A program made the position numbers and the translations under genes. A stretch of DNA of 64,000 nucleotides, taken from contig NZ_JAFBCX010000015.1 of assembly GCF_016907955.1 (NCBI RefSeq), positions 1-64,000 on the forward strand, given 5' to 3'. Below, in pieces: positions 24,428 through 32,335 of the stretch (position 1 is its first letter; the number at the start of each line of letters is the position of its first letter). The notes below the pieces were generated by a model, which saw nothing but the letters and a program-made list of their open reading frames with translations, searched no databases and was not told where the DNA came from. Source of the stretch: Lentzea nigeriaca (GTDB lineage: Bacteria > Actinomycetota > Actinomycetes > Mycobacteriales > Pseudonocardiaceae).

Positions 24428-24940
24428 GCGCTGCCACCGGACCTCGCCGTCATGCCACTGGTCGGTGGCGGTGAGATCCGCTGAGGTGGCCACGGCGGCG
24501 GACGCATGGTGGTCGGGGTGGATGTGCGCGATCACGGTGTGAACCGGTTGCGTGCGGAGCCAGCCGACGAGACCTCGTGTTGCCTCGGTGGCGATGCCGC
24601 GGCCCTGCCACAGCGTGCCCACGACCCACGCGATCTCGGCGGTGTGGTTGGCGACGGTCGCTTGGACCGTGCCGGCGAGACAGCCTTCGTCGCGCACGAA
24701 GATCACCCAGTTGAGCCAGCGTTCGGCCGGGTCGGGGGAGCCCGCGACCAGTCGCTCGTAGCGGGCGAGGAGTGCTTCCGGCGAGTACGGGGCGCCGCCG
24801 ATGAACGTGTGTAATGCCGGGTCGGCCAGCACCTCGGCCATCTCGGCGGCGTGCTCGACCCGCAGCGGAAGCAGGTCCAGCCGGGCGGTGGCGATCGGCG
24901 GCGCCTCGGTCGGGCGCGAGTCCGTGCGGTCGTTCGTCAC
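24416..24940 (-). CDS. GNAT-family acetyltransferase bracketed by repeats
   Basis: 174 residues from GTG 24940 (VTNDRTDSRPTEAPP). The GNAT core is visible: IATARLDLLPLRVEHAAEM, WVVGTLWQGRGIATEATRGL (acetyl-CoA-binding V-x3-W-x-G-x-G/A pattern) and HTVIAHIHPDHHASAAVA, as in RimJ/RimL-like N-acetyltransferases. An ATG at 24997 would start inside a repeat hairpin and is not used. Its last four residues and stop lie within the hairpin of repeat copy C, and copy D lies just upstream, so the gene is sandwiched between inverted copies. Confidence 0.85.
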   Translation of the reverse strand: MTNDRTDSRPTEAPPIATARLDLLPLRVEHAAEMAEVLADPALHTFIGGAPYSPEALLARYERLVAGSPDPAERWLNWVIFVRDEGCLAGTVQATVANHTAEIAWVVGTLWQGRGIATEATRGLVGWLRTQPVHTVIAHIHPDHHASAAVATSADLTATDQWHDGEVRWQRPLQ

Positions 24941-24963
24941 GCGCCAGATGATCGCCCAGCTAT

Positions 24964-25049
24964 CCTTTGCAATGGGTCTTTTGCGGACGAGGTCCAAAGA
25001 CCCATTGCTAAGGAGCAGGTCAGGACTGTGGGAGGAACTGATATATCGG
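24964..25049. repeat. dispersed palindromic repeat, copy D
   Basis: A hairpin at 24964-25013 has arms CCTTTGCAATGGGTC and GACCCATTGCTAAGG, and the outer motif CTGATATATCGG is at 25038-25049. The GGGTC/GACCC pair differs from GAGTC/GACTC in copy E but remains complementary, which is compensatory change. The stop of the downstream epimerase gene follows three bases later. Confidence 0.8.
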
Positions 25050-25052
25050 TGG

Positions 25053-25991
25053 TCAGGCGGTTGTTAAAGGGCGTGGCGGGATCTTTGCCCTCTGCAGGGT
25101 GGCGGTGAGTACGTCGTCCAGGGGCGTCGCTGTCAGGCCGAACGTCGACTCGATGCGGGACGCGTCAACGACGAACGGACGGTGCGACATGTGGTGCGTT
25201 TCCCACAACTCGTCCCACAGCGGGGCGGTGGCGCCCAGCAGGGTGAGCTCTCGGTCGGTCATCTCCGCGAGTCGTGGTGCCGGGGCCTCCGCCAGCTCGG
25301 CGAGCCGGGTGGCCATGGCTCGGACGGAGGAGATCACGACGGGTGCGTGCCAGGCCTGGCCGAGGGCGCGTTCGTCACTGGCGACGGTGACCAGGGCGCG
25401 CGCGGCGTCGCCGACCGGGGTGAACGAGTGCGGGGTGTCCAGCGCGGCGGGCACGACCGCCGGCAGTCCGGCCAGGACCTTGGGGACGACCATCGCGTTG
25501 AAGATCGAGAAGGCGTCGGGGCCGATGAACTGGCCCGCGCGCACCTCGGTGACGCGGACTCGGCCTTCGTCGTGTGCGGCCTTGGCCTCGAGCCACATGC
25601 GGGCGCGCACCTCGCCCTTGGGGCCCGTTGCGGCCAGCGGGTGGTCCTCGGCGAGGGGACCATCGACGGGGCCGTAGCCGTACAGGTTTCCCAGCATCAC
25701 ATAGGTGGTGCCGGTGCGTTCGGCGGCGGACAGGATCGCGCCGAACAGCGGCGGGACGGTCTGTGGCCACGTGTGGTACGCGGGCATGGCGGCGTTGATG
25801 ATCGTGGTCGCGCCGGCCGCGACCTTCGTCAGGGCGGTGACGTCGCCGGCGTCGAGGGCGATCCTGGTGACCTGGGGGTGTTCGGGGCCGCCGCCGCCGG
25901 TGCGGCTGACCATCCTGACCTCGTCACCGGACTCGGCGAGCAGCAGCGCTGCGGCTGTGGCCGTGGCACCACGGCCGATGATCACGTGCAT
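25053..25991 (-). CDS. NAD-dependent epimerase/dehydratase-like protein
   Basis: 312 residues. The N-terminus MHVIIGRGATATAAALLLAE is a modified Rossmann motif (GxGxxA), followed by TTIINAAMPAYHTWPQ, YVMLGNLYGYGPVDGP and a region VTEVRAGQFIGPD, where extended SDRs keep their catalytic Tyr (here YGYGP). It belongs to the extended SDR/NAD-epimerase superfamily; the substrate is unknown. It shares a 109-base divergent promoter with the GlxA-like regulator, which may control it. Confidence 0.85.
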   Translation of the reverse strand: MHVIIGRGATATAAALLLAESGDEVRMVSRTGGGGPEHPQVTRIALDAGDVTALTKVAAGATTIINAAMPAYHTWPQTVPPLFGAILSAAERTGTTYVMLGNLYGYGPVDGPLAEDHPLAATGPKGEVRARMWLEAKAAHDEGRVRVTEVRAGQFIGPDAFSIFNAMVVPKVLAGLPAVVPAALDTPHSFTPVGDAARALVTVASDERALGQAWHAPVVISSVRAMATRLAELAEAPAPRLAEMTDRELTLLGATAPLWDELWETHHMSHRPFVVDASRIESTFGLTATPLDDVLTATLQRAKIPPRPLTTA

Positions 25992-26100
25992 GATCCTCTT
26001 TTCGGGAACATCGGGTTCTGCGGATTTGCTTGATCCACTGTGGTGCGCGCGGTTCGTTCGCGGCACCAACCCGCTTGCCACGTTCCCGGAGGTTCTGGCC

Positions 26101-27063
26101 ATGCATCGTGTCGTCTTCGTCGTGGTCGCGCCGGTGTTCTCGTTCGACCTCGCCATCGCGCGGATGGTCCTCGACGCCGCCGAGGGGTACGAGATCATCA
26201 CGTGCACGGCCGACCCTGGACGGGTTGAGGCCGTCGGAGGTCCGGACGTCGTCGTCGACCATGATCTCGCCGCTGTCCGGGACGCCGACACGTGCATCGT
26301 GATCGGCGGTGGTGGCCGCGACACCGACGTGAGGGTGCTGGAGGCCGTCCGGGTGGCGGCCGAGGCGGGTGCGCGCATGGCGGCGATCTGCACCGGTGCC
26401 TTCGTGCTCGCCCAGGCGGGAGTGCTCGACGGGCGCCGTGCGACCACGCACTGGGGGCTGACCGACGAGCTCGCACGTCGTCATCCCGGCGTGATGGTTG
26501 TGCCCGACGTGCTGTACGTCGCCGACGGTCCGGTGCTCACGTCGGCCGGTGCCGCGGCGTGCATCGAGCTGTGCCTGCACCTGGTCCGCACTGATCTCGG
26601 TGCCGCCGCGGCGGCAGACGTCGGGCGACTGGCCGTCGTGGCCGCGCCGCGGCCGGGGGACCAGGCCCAGGTGGTCGACACGCCACTGCCGACCACCGGG
26701 GACACCTCGCTCGCCGCCACCCGTGCGTGGGCGCTGCTCCGGCTCGACGAGCCGCTCACCCTCAACGACCTGGCCACGCACGCCCGCGTGAGCGTGCGCA
26801 CCCTGACCCGGCGTTTCCACGCCGAGACCGGGCTGAGCCCGCTGCGCTGGCTGTTGCACCGGCGCATCGACCGCGCCCGTCAACTGCTGGAGACCAGCAC
26901 GATGCCGATGGACCTGGTGGCCCGTCACAGCGGACTGGGCAGCGCCGACTCGTTGCGGCAGCACCTCGTCCGCCGGACGGGTCTCACCCCGACCGCCTAC
27001 CGCCGGTCGTTCAGGTCGACGGAGCGGTCGCGCTCAGCGCCTTCGCCATCGCTTCGAGGGTGA
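26101..27063 (+). CDS. GlxA/FtrA-type AraC-family transcriptional regulator
   Basis: 320 residues. The N-terminal half is a DJ-1/PfpI-like domain with the elbow MAAICTGAFVLAQAG (Cys in the nucleophile position). The C-terminal half is an AraC double HTH: LTLNDLATHARVSVRTLTRRF and MPMDLVARHSGLGSADSLRQHLVRR. Such regulators respond to small molecules or aldehydes. It overlaps the convergent RNase D gene by 53 bases. It is divergent from the epimerase, its probable target. Confidence 0.92.
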   Translation: MHRVVFVVVAPVFSFDLAIARMVLDAAEGYEIITCTADPGRVEAVGGPDVVVDHDLAAVRDADTCIVIGGGGRDTDVRVLEAVRVAAEAGARMAAICTGAFVLAQAGVLDGRRATTHWGLTDELARRHPGVMVVPDVLYVADGPVLTSAGAAACIELCLHLVRTDLGAAAAADVGRLAVVAAPRPGDQAQVVDTPLPTTGDTSLAATRAWALLRLDEPLTLNDLATHARVSVRTLTRRFHAETGLSPLRWLLHRRIDRARQLLETSTMPMDLVARHSGLGSADSLRQHLVRRTGLTPTAYRRSFRSTERSRSAPSPSLRG

Positions 27064-28294
27064 GCTCGATCTGCCACGACCGGGCCCCGCCGTCGCGCAG
27101 CACGCCTGCCACGGACTCGGGGGACAGGTCGGCCGGCGGTTGCCAGCAGGTGCGGCGCACGAGGTCGGGCAGCAGCAGGTTCTCGACCGGGAGGGTGTTG
27201 GCCTCGGCGATGGTCGTCAGGGCCGCGCGTGCGGCGGCCAGGCGGGCTGCGGCGTCCGGGTCCTTGTCCGCCCAGCGGTTGGGCGGGGGCGGGCCGTCGT
27301 GCTGGCCGGCGGGCTCGGGGAGCTCCGACTTGGGCAGGCCCGCGGCCTTGCGCAGCGCGTTCATCCACACGCCGGACATGCGGCGCTGGGCTCGGCCGCG
27401 GAAGACCGGCAGCGCGAGCAGCTCGGCTTCCGAGGCGGGGTTGCGGGCGGCCGCCTCCATCAGGGCGGAGTCCGGGAGGACTCGGCCGGGGGCGATGTCG
27501 CGTTCGCGGGCCACGGCGTCGCGGGCTTCCCAGAGCGCGCGGACGAGGGCCAGTTGACGCTGGTTGCGCACGCGGTGGATACCCGACGTGCGCCGCCAGG
27601 GGTCGGTACGGGGGCGCGGCAACGGCGCCGTCCGTACCGCCTCGAACTCCTCGAGCGCCCAGGCGAGTTTGCCCTGGCGCTCCAGCTCGGCCTCGAGAAC
27701 GTCGCGGAGCTGAACGAGCAGCTCCACGTCCAGAGCGGCATACGTCAGCCAGTCGGCAGGAAGGGGGCGGCGCGACCAGTCGGCCGCGCCGTGCCCCTTC
27801 TCCAGCCGATAGCCGAGCAGTCGCTCGACCAGCGTGCCCAATGCCACGCGTTCGAACCCAGCCAGCCTGCCCGCCAGCTCGGTGTCGAACAGGGCGCCGG
27901 GTCGCAGCCCGAGTTCGGCGAGGCACGGCAGGTCCTGAGACGCCGCGTGCAACACCCACTCAGTGCCGTCCAGCGCCTGCACCAGTGGGTCTAGCCGTCC
28001 GCCCAAGGCGATCGGGTCGACCAACCAGGTGCCAGCGCCCTCCCGGCGCAGTTGCACCAGATAGGCACGCTGTGAGTAGCGGTAGCCCGAGGCTCGCTCG
28101 GTATCCACCGCGACCGGGCCCTTCGCCCCGGCGAGCGCGTCAGCGGCTCGCCGGAGCGCAGCAGGATCGGCGACCACGGGCGGGACCCCATCAGCAGGTT
28201 CCGTCAGCGGTACCGGATCTGGTCCGGTCGGTGCGGTTGGCTCGTCGGCGGGAACATCCACAGCGGATGACCCTACGACGAACGCACCACTCAC
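27011..28294 (-). CDS. rnd: ribonuclease D (DEDD exonuclease with HRDC domains)
   Basis: 427 residues. DEDD motifs: Exo I GPVAVDTERASGYRY, Exo II WVLHAASQDLPCL with DTELAGRLAG, and Exo III LTYAALDVELLVQL. HRDC-like helical regions follow (RNQRQLALVRALWEARDAVA and a second copy). It trims stable RNAs 3' to 5'. RNase D next to DUF3000 and hemE is a conserved actinobacterial arrangement; here a response regulator and a dipeptidase lie between them. Confidence 0.93.
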   Translation of the reverse strand: MSGAFVVGSSAVDVPADEPTAPTGPDPVPLTEPADGVPPVVADPAALRRAADALAGAKGPVAVDTERASGYRYSQRAYLVQLRREGAGTWLVDPIALGGRLDPLVQALDGTEWVLHAASQDLPCLAELGLRPGALFDTELAGRLAGFERVALGTLVERLLGYRLEKGHGAADWSRRPLPADWLTYAALDVELLVQLRDVLEAELERQGKLAWALEEFEAVRTAPLPRPRTDPWRRTSGIHRVRNQRQLALVRALWEARDAVARERDIAPGRVLPDSALMEAAARNPASEAELLALPVFRGRAQRRMSGVWMNALRKAAGLPKSELPEPAGQHDGPPPPNRWADKDPDAAARLAAARAALTTIAEANTLPVENLLLPDLVRRTCWQPPADLSPESVAGVLRDGGARSWQIELTLEAMAKALSATAPST

Positions 28295-28331
28295 AGGTGT
28301 TCTCGGCCGGTTCAGTGCTTCAAACCGGTAT

Positions 28332-29048
28332 CTAGCGGATCACGCCGGCACGCATGGCCAGCGCGACCATCTGGGCGCGATCCCCGGTGCCCAGCTTCCG
28401 GCCGATCCGCGACAGGTGAGACTTCACCGTCAACGCGGACAGGCTCAGAGCCTCGCCGATTTCCTTGTTGCTCTGGCCATCGGCGACCAGCTGGAGCACC
28501 TCGACCTCACGCGCGGAGAGTTCCCGCGGCGTGTTGTCGGTGCCAGGCACCCGAGTACCCGCTGCGAGTACTGGTGCCACGCTCGGATCTGCGTAAACGC
28601 CGCCATCGAGAACCCGGCGCACGCCGTCGGTGACCACCATCGGCGAGGCGGACTTCAGGAGGTACGCCTGAGCGCCCGCCTGGAAGGCCGACCTGACCGC
28701 GTAGGGGTCGTCGGAGGATGCGAGGACCACGATGCGGGGCCAGCCCTGGGCACGGAGTTCCGTGACCAGGTCGATGCCGGTGCCATCCGGCAGACCCAGA
28801 TCGAGGATCGCGAGGTCGCAAGGACCAGTAGCGAGTGCCCGCGCCCGAGCCTCCGCCACCGATGCGGCCTCATGCACTGTCCCGGCCCCCATCTGGGTGA
28901 GCCGAGCTGATATCGCCTCCCTCAGCAGTGGGTGGTCGTCGACCACCAGCACTGAAAAAAGCTCCTCCCGCGGGTGCGGGACCATGTTCGCCGGCAACGA
29001 GCCGGCTGGCGTGGTACGAACGGCCTGACCTAAGCCGACGGCAGCCAC
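28332..29048 (-). CDS. NarL/LuxR-family response regulator
   Basis: 238 residues. GTG 29048 is selected by a perfect GGAGGT six bases upstream. The receiver domain has VLVVDDHPLL (acidic pocket), the phospho-Asp in LAILDLGLPDG and the Lys in YLLKSASP. The LuxR HTH is LSAREVEVLQLVADGQSNKEIGEALSLS in its C-terminal 60 residues. An N-terminal extension of about 28 residues precedes the receiver. No sensor kinase is adjacent, so it is an orphan regulator. Confidence 0.93.
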   Translation of the reverse strand: MAAVGLGQAVRTTPAGSLPANMVPHPREELFSVLVVDDHPLLREAISARLTQMGAGTVHEAASVAEARARALATGPCDLAILDLGLPDGTGIDLVTELRAQGWPRIVVLASSDDPYAVRSAFQAGAQAYLLKSASPMVVTDGVRRVLDGGVYADPSVAPVLAAGTRVPGTDNTPRELSAREVEVLQLVADGQSNKEIGEALSLSALTVKSHLSRIGRKLGTGDRAQMVALAMRAGVIR

Positions 29049-29208
29049 GTCACTACCTCCCTGGAGTCGGTCGTGCCCCCCGACCGGCACCGGGACTTTC
29101 GCCCAATCAGCCGCGCCACTGATCGACCGAAAGTGGTGTCGTCTGGGGCAGCGTAGCCGCCCAAGCGGGTCTACGGGACGATCAATCGGGTATCTATCCC
29201 TATTGAGT

Positions 29209-29234
29209 TGTGACAGATGGCCTCAGTTGTCACA
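29209..29234. promoter_or_regulatory. inverted repeat in a 254-base divergent intergenic region
   Basis: TGTGACA at 29209-29215 and TGTCACA at 29228-29234 are inverted across 12 bases. They lie between the response-regulator gene and the dipeptidase gene (starts at 29048 and 29303). Apart from this and the two ribosome binding sites I see nothing else in 29049-29302. Confidence 0.4.
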
Positions 29235-29302
29235 CGATTGGCTGACAGCTGGATAGGGGGAGTAACGCGAGATGCCCTCATGACGACGTATAGGAGTTGG
29301 TT

Positions 29303-30448
29303 GTGCCTAGCCTGACCGGTCCCGATCGAGCGCGGGCGTTGCTGCAGCGTGTGCCTCTCGTCGACGGCCACAACGACCTCCCGTGGGCTCTCCGGGAGTT
29401 CGGTGACGGAACGGGCGAGGACGTCTACACGACCGCCGCGAAGATCGATCTCACGGAGCGTCATCCCAGCTTGCACACGGATATCGTGAAAATGCGCGAG
29501 GGTGGCCTCGGCATGCAGTTCTGGTCCGTCTGGATTCCCGGCAGGCTGGCCGGCGACGGAGCCGTGACCGCCGTCCTGGAGCAGATCGAACTGGTCTACG
29601 AGCTGGCCGAGCGGTACTCCGGTCACCTGGGCATCGCCACCACCGCGGACGAGGCTGAAAAAGTCTTCGCGTCCGGGCGTGTCGCGTCCCTCCTGGGGGC
29701 GGAGGGCGGACATTCCATCAACTCTTCACTCGGAGTCCTGCGCGCCCTGCGCCGTCTGGGCGTCCGCTACATGACGCTGACCCACAACGACAACACGCCG
29801 TGGGCCGACAGCGCCACTGACCAGCCTGAACACGGCGGGCTCACCGAGTTCGGGCGCGAGGTCGTGCGCGAGATGAACCGCATCGGCATGCTCGTCGACC
29901 TCTCGCACGTCGCATCGAGCACGATGCACGCCGCGCTCGAGACGACCGTCAAGCCCGTCATCTTCAGCCACTCGTCGTGCCGCCACGTCGCCGACCATCC
30001 GCGCAACATTCCGGACGACGTCCTGGTGAAGCTGAAGGACAACGGTGGTGTGGCCATGATCACATTCGTTCCGAGCTTCGTTTCACCCCAGTTCGCTGAA
30101 TGGGACGCAGCCCTTCGTGACGCCATGACGGCCGCCGGTGCGAACCACGCCGACATGACCGAGCGCAAGACGTTCAGCGAGAAGTGGATCGTCGACCACC
30201 CGGCGCCGACGGCCACGCTCGACGACGTCGTCGCGCATGTCGAGCACGCCCGTGAGGTCGTCGGCATCGACCACATCGGGCTCGGCGGCGACTACGACGG
30301 CGTCACGGCCCTCCCGGAGGGGCTCGAGGACGTCTCGACCTACCCGAACCTCATCGGGGCGCTGCTCGACAAGGGCTGGTCAGAAGACGACTGCGCCAAG
30401 CTCGCCGGCGCGAACATCCTGCGCGTGCTGCGCGACGCCGACAGCTGA
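29303..30448 (+). CDS. membrane dipeptidase-like (peptidase family M19)
   Basis: 381 residues from GTG 29303, six bases after AGGAG. Metal ligands of the renal-dipeptidase fold are visible: LVDGHNDLPW (His, Asp), GAEGGHSI (Glu), VDLSHVASSTM (His), and VIFSHSSCRHV (His), with GLGGDYDGV late. It hydrolyses dipeptides or D-amino-acid-containing or beta-lactam-like substrates. No signal peptide is present, so it is cytoplasmic. Its 3' end abuts repeat copy E. Confidence 0.92.
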   Translation: MPSLTGPDRARALLQRVPLVDGHNDLPWALREFGDGTGEDVYTTAAKIDLTERHPSLHTDIVKMREGGLGMQFWSVWIPGRLAGDGAVTAVLEQIELVYELAERYSGHLGIATTADEAEKVFASGRVASLLGAEGGHSINSSLGVLRALRRLGVRYMTLTHNDNTPWADSATDQPEHGGLTEFGREVVREMNRIGMLVDLSHVASSTMHAALETTVKPVIFSHSSCRHVADHPRNIPDDVLVKLKDNGGVAMITFVPSFVSPQFAEWDAALRDAMTAAGANHADMTERKTFSEKWIVDHPAPTATLDDVVAHVEHAREVVGIDHIGLGGDYDGVTALPEGLEDVSTYPNLIGALLDKGWSEDDCAKLAGANILRVLRDADS

Positions 30449-30463
30449 TCGGTCGTCCGTCAA

Positions 30464-30656
30464 CCGATATATCAGTTCCCGTGACGGACGCTGCCTGCCG
30501 CTGACCTGCGCCTTAGCAATGAGTCTTTGGACTTCGTCCGCAAAAGACTCATTGCAAGGGTGCGGGGCTGTGCAACGAGACGTTTGACTTCGTTCGCAAA
30601 AGAGTCGTTGCAAAGGGGCGGGCGGCCCGGAGGGCGGGAGGGGACTGATATATCGG
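30464..30656. repeat. dispersed palindromic repeat, copy E (complete, two hairpins)
   Basis: The outer motifs CCGATATATCAG (30464-30475) and CTGATATATCGG (30645-30656) are an inverted pair, extended to ACCGATATATCAGTYCCC. Between them are two related hairpins: 30511-30560 (GCAATGAGTC...GACTCATTGC) and 30571-30616 (GCAACGAGAC...GAGTCGTTGC). This 193-base unit sits exactly between two convergent genes. Confidence 0.82.
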
Positions 30657-30659
30657 TGG

Positions 30660-31205
30660 TCAGGAGCGTTGGCCGAACATCGTGACGCCCACTGGTGGGA
30701 GGCCGACGGCGGTGGCCATCAGTTCGTAGAAGGCGGTGCCGTGTTCGGCCAGTTCGCCGTCGAGGGCGGTCCAGGAGGCGCGCAGTTCCAGGTCGTCGGT
30801 GCGGGCCGGGCCGGCGATGTCGCCGAAGCGGGCCGACGACGTCTGGGTGACGGTGCCGCCGAGGGCGGTGAAGCGGGCGCCGGACTGTTCGAGGGCCTCG
30901 GTCAGCCAGGACCAGCCGACCTCGGGCAGCAGGGGATCGGAGGCGAGTTCGTGGTCCAGTTCGACGCGCACGTAGGCCACCACGCGCAGGACGCCGCCCC
31001 ATGCCTCGTCGCCGTCCGGGTCGTGCAGGAGCACCAGGCGGCCTGTCGACAGCTCGTCCGACGGGCCGGTGACCTCAGCCGTCAGCGCGTACGCCCACGG
31101 CGCAAGCCGCTGCGGTGGGCGGACCTCGGTGAGTTCGATCTCGGGCCTGTGGCGAACCGACTTGAGCGTCCCCACCGCCCGGCGGAAGATTTCCGGCTCG
31201 GTCAC
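30660..31205 (-). CDS. DUF3000 family protein
   Basis: 181 residues from GTG 31205 (VTEPEIFRRAVGTLKSVRHRP). RPPQRLAPWAYALTAEV and the later GWSWLTEALE match DUF3000, an actinobacterial family of unknown function encoded beside hemE and rnd. A longer upstream extension lacks conservation signs. It is divergent from hemE with a 92-base spacer. Confidence 0.88.
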   Translation of the reverse strand: MTEPEIFRRAVGTLKSVRHRPEIELTEVRPPQRLAPWAYALTAEVTGPSDELSTGRLVLLHDPDGDEAWGGVLRVVAYVRVELDHELASDPLLPEVGWSWLTEALEQSGARFTALGGTVTQTSSARFGDIAGPARTDDLELRASWTALDGELAEHGTAFYELMATAVGLPPVGVTMFGQRS

Positions 31206-31297
31206 ACAACTGACTGTAGGCCTCGCAAACCGACCGAGTGACGGCGGCACGCCGGGACGTGGGACCATGAAGGGAAAGAAAGAGAGATGACTGCACA

Positions 31298-32335
31298 GTG
31301 TCTGATCTTTTGGCACCCCTTCTCGTCGCCGCGCGTGGCGGCACCCCGTCGCACACCCCTGTCTGGTTCATGAGGCAGGCGGGGCGGTCGTTGCCCGAGT
31401 ACCGGGCGCTTCGTCAGGGCACCGCGATGCTCGACGCGTGCATGGATCCGGAGATGGTCTGCGAGATCACCATGCAACCCGTCCGGCGGCACGGCGTCGA
31501 CGGCGCGATCCTCTTCTCCGACATCGTGGTGCCGCTCAAGGCCGCCGGTGTCGACCTCGACATCGTCGCGGGCACCGGGCCGGTGGTCGCGAACCCGGTC
31601 AGGACGCTCGAGGACGTCGAGAAGCTTCCCGAGCTGCGCGCCGAGCAGGTCCAGCCGGTCGCGGACGCCATCGGGCTGCTGCTCAAGGAGTTGCCGGAGC
31701 AGGTCGCGCTGATCGGGTTCGCGGGAGCGCCGTTCACGCTGGCGAGCTACCTCGTCGAGGGTGGGCCCAGCAAGAACCACGAGCTCACCAAGGCACTCAT
31801 GCACGGCAACCCCGAGTTGTGGCACGCGTTGCTGGCCAAGATCGCGGACATCACCGCGGCGTTCCTGCACGCGCAGCTCGACGCCGGGGTGCAGGCGGTC
31901 CAGTTGTTCGACTCGTGGGCGGGGGCGCTGTCCGAGCGCGACTACCGCGAGTTCGTGCTGCCGCACTCGAAGCGGGTGCTCGAGACGATCAGCACCGTGC
32001 CGCGCATCCACTTCGGCGTCGGCACCGGTGAGCTGCTGCCGGCGATGCGCGAGGCCGGGGCGGACGTCGTCGGTGTCGACTGGCGGATTCCGCTCGACGT
32101 CGCCGTGGACCGTCTCCAGAAGGCCGCTCCCGAGCTGCCGAAGCCGGTGGTGCAGGGCAATCTCGACCCGGCGTTGTTCTTCGCGGGCTTCGAGGCCGTC
32201 GAACGCGAGGTGCGGCGCATCCACGCCGAGGGCAAGGCGGCCGCGGGCCACATCTTCAACCTCGGCCACGGCGTCCTGCCCGACACCGATCCGGAGATCA
32301 TCACCCGTACCGTCGAACTGATCCACAGCTTGTAA
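31298..32335 (+). CDS. hemE: uroporphyrinogen decarboxylase
   Basis: 345 residues. The hallmark [18 protein letters not shown] lies near the N-terminus, [15 protein letters not shown] holds the catalytic Asp, and [18 protein letters not shown] and [14 protein letters not shown] follow. It converts uroporphyrinogen III to coproporphyrinogen III. Its TAA stop shares a base with the next ATG (TAATG), giving tight coupling with cgoX. Confidence 0.97.
   Translation: MSDLLAPLLVAARGGTPSHTPVWFMRQAGRSLPEYRALRQGTAMLDACMDPEMVCEITMQPVRRHGVDGAILFSDIVVPLKAAGVDLDIVAGTGPVVANPVRTLEDVEKLPELRAEQVQPVADAIGLLLKELPEQVALIGFAGAPFTLASYLVEGGPSKNHELTKALMHGNPELWHALLAKIADITAAFLHAQLDAGVQAVQLFDSWAGALSERDYREFVLPHSKRVLETISTVPRIHFGVGTGELLPAMREAGADVVGVDWRIPLDVAVDRLQKAAPELPKPVVQGNLDPALFFAGFEAVEREVRRIHAEGKAAAGHIFNLGHGVLPDTDPEIITRTVELIHSL

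Noticed and set aside
24941-24997. ATG at 24997 as the GNAT start
   Set aside because: It lies inside a repeat hairpin and adds residues that also appear in the translation of the other repeat copies; GTG 24940 begins the family-like sequence.
16987-30656. Repeat family as a CRISPR array
   Set aside because: Copies are kilobases apart, not regularly spaced with spacers, and no cas genes are present.
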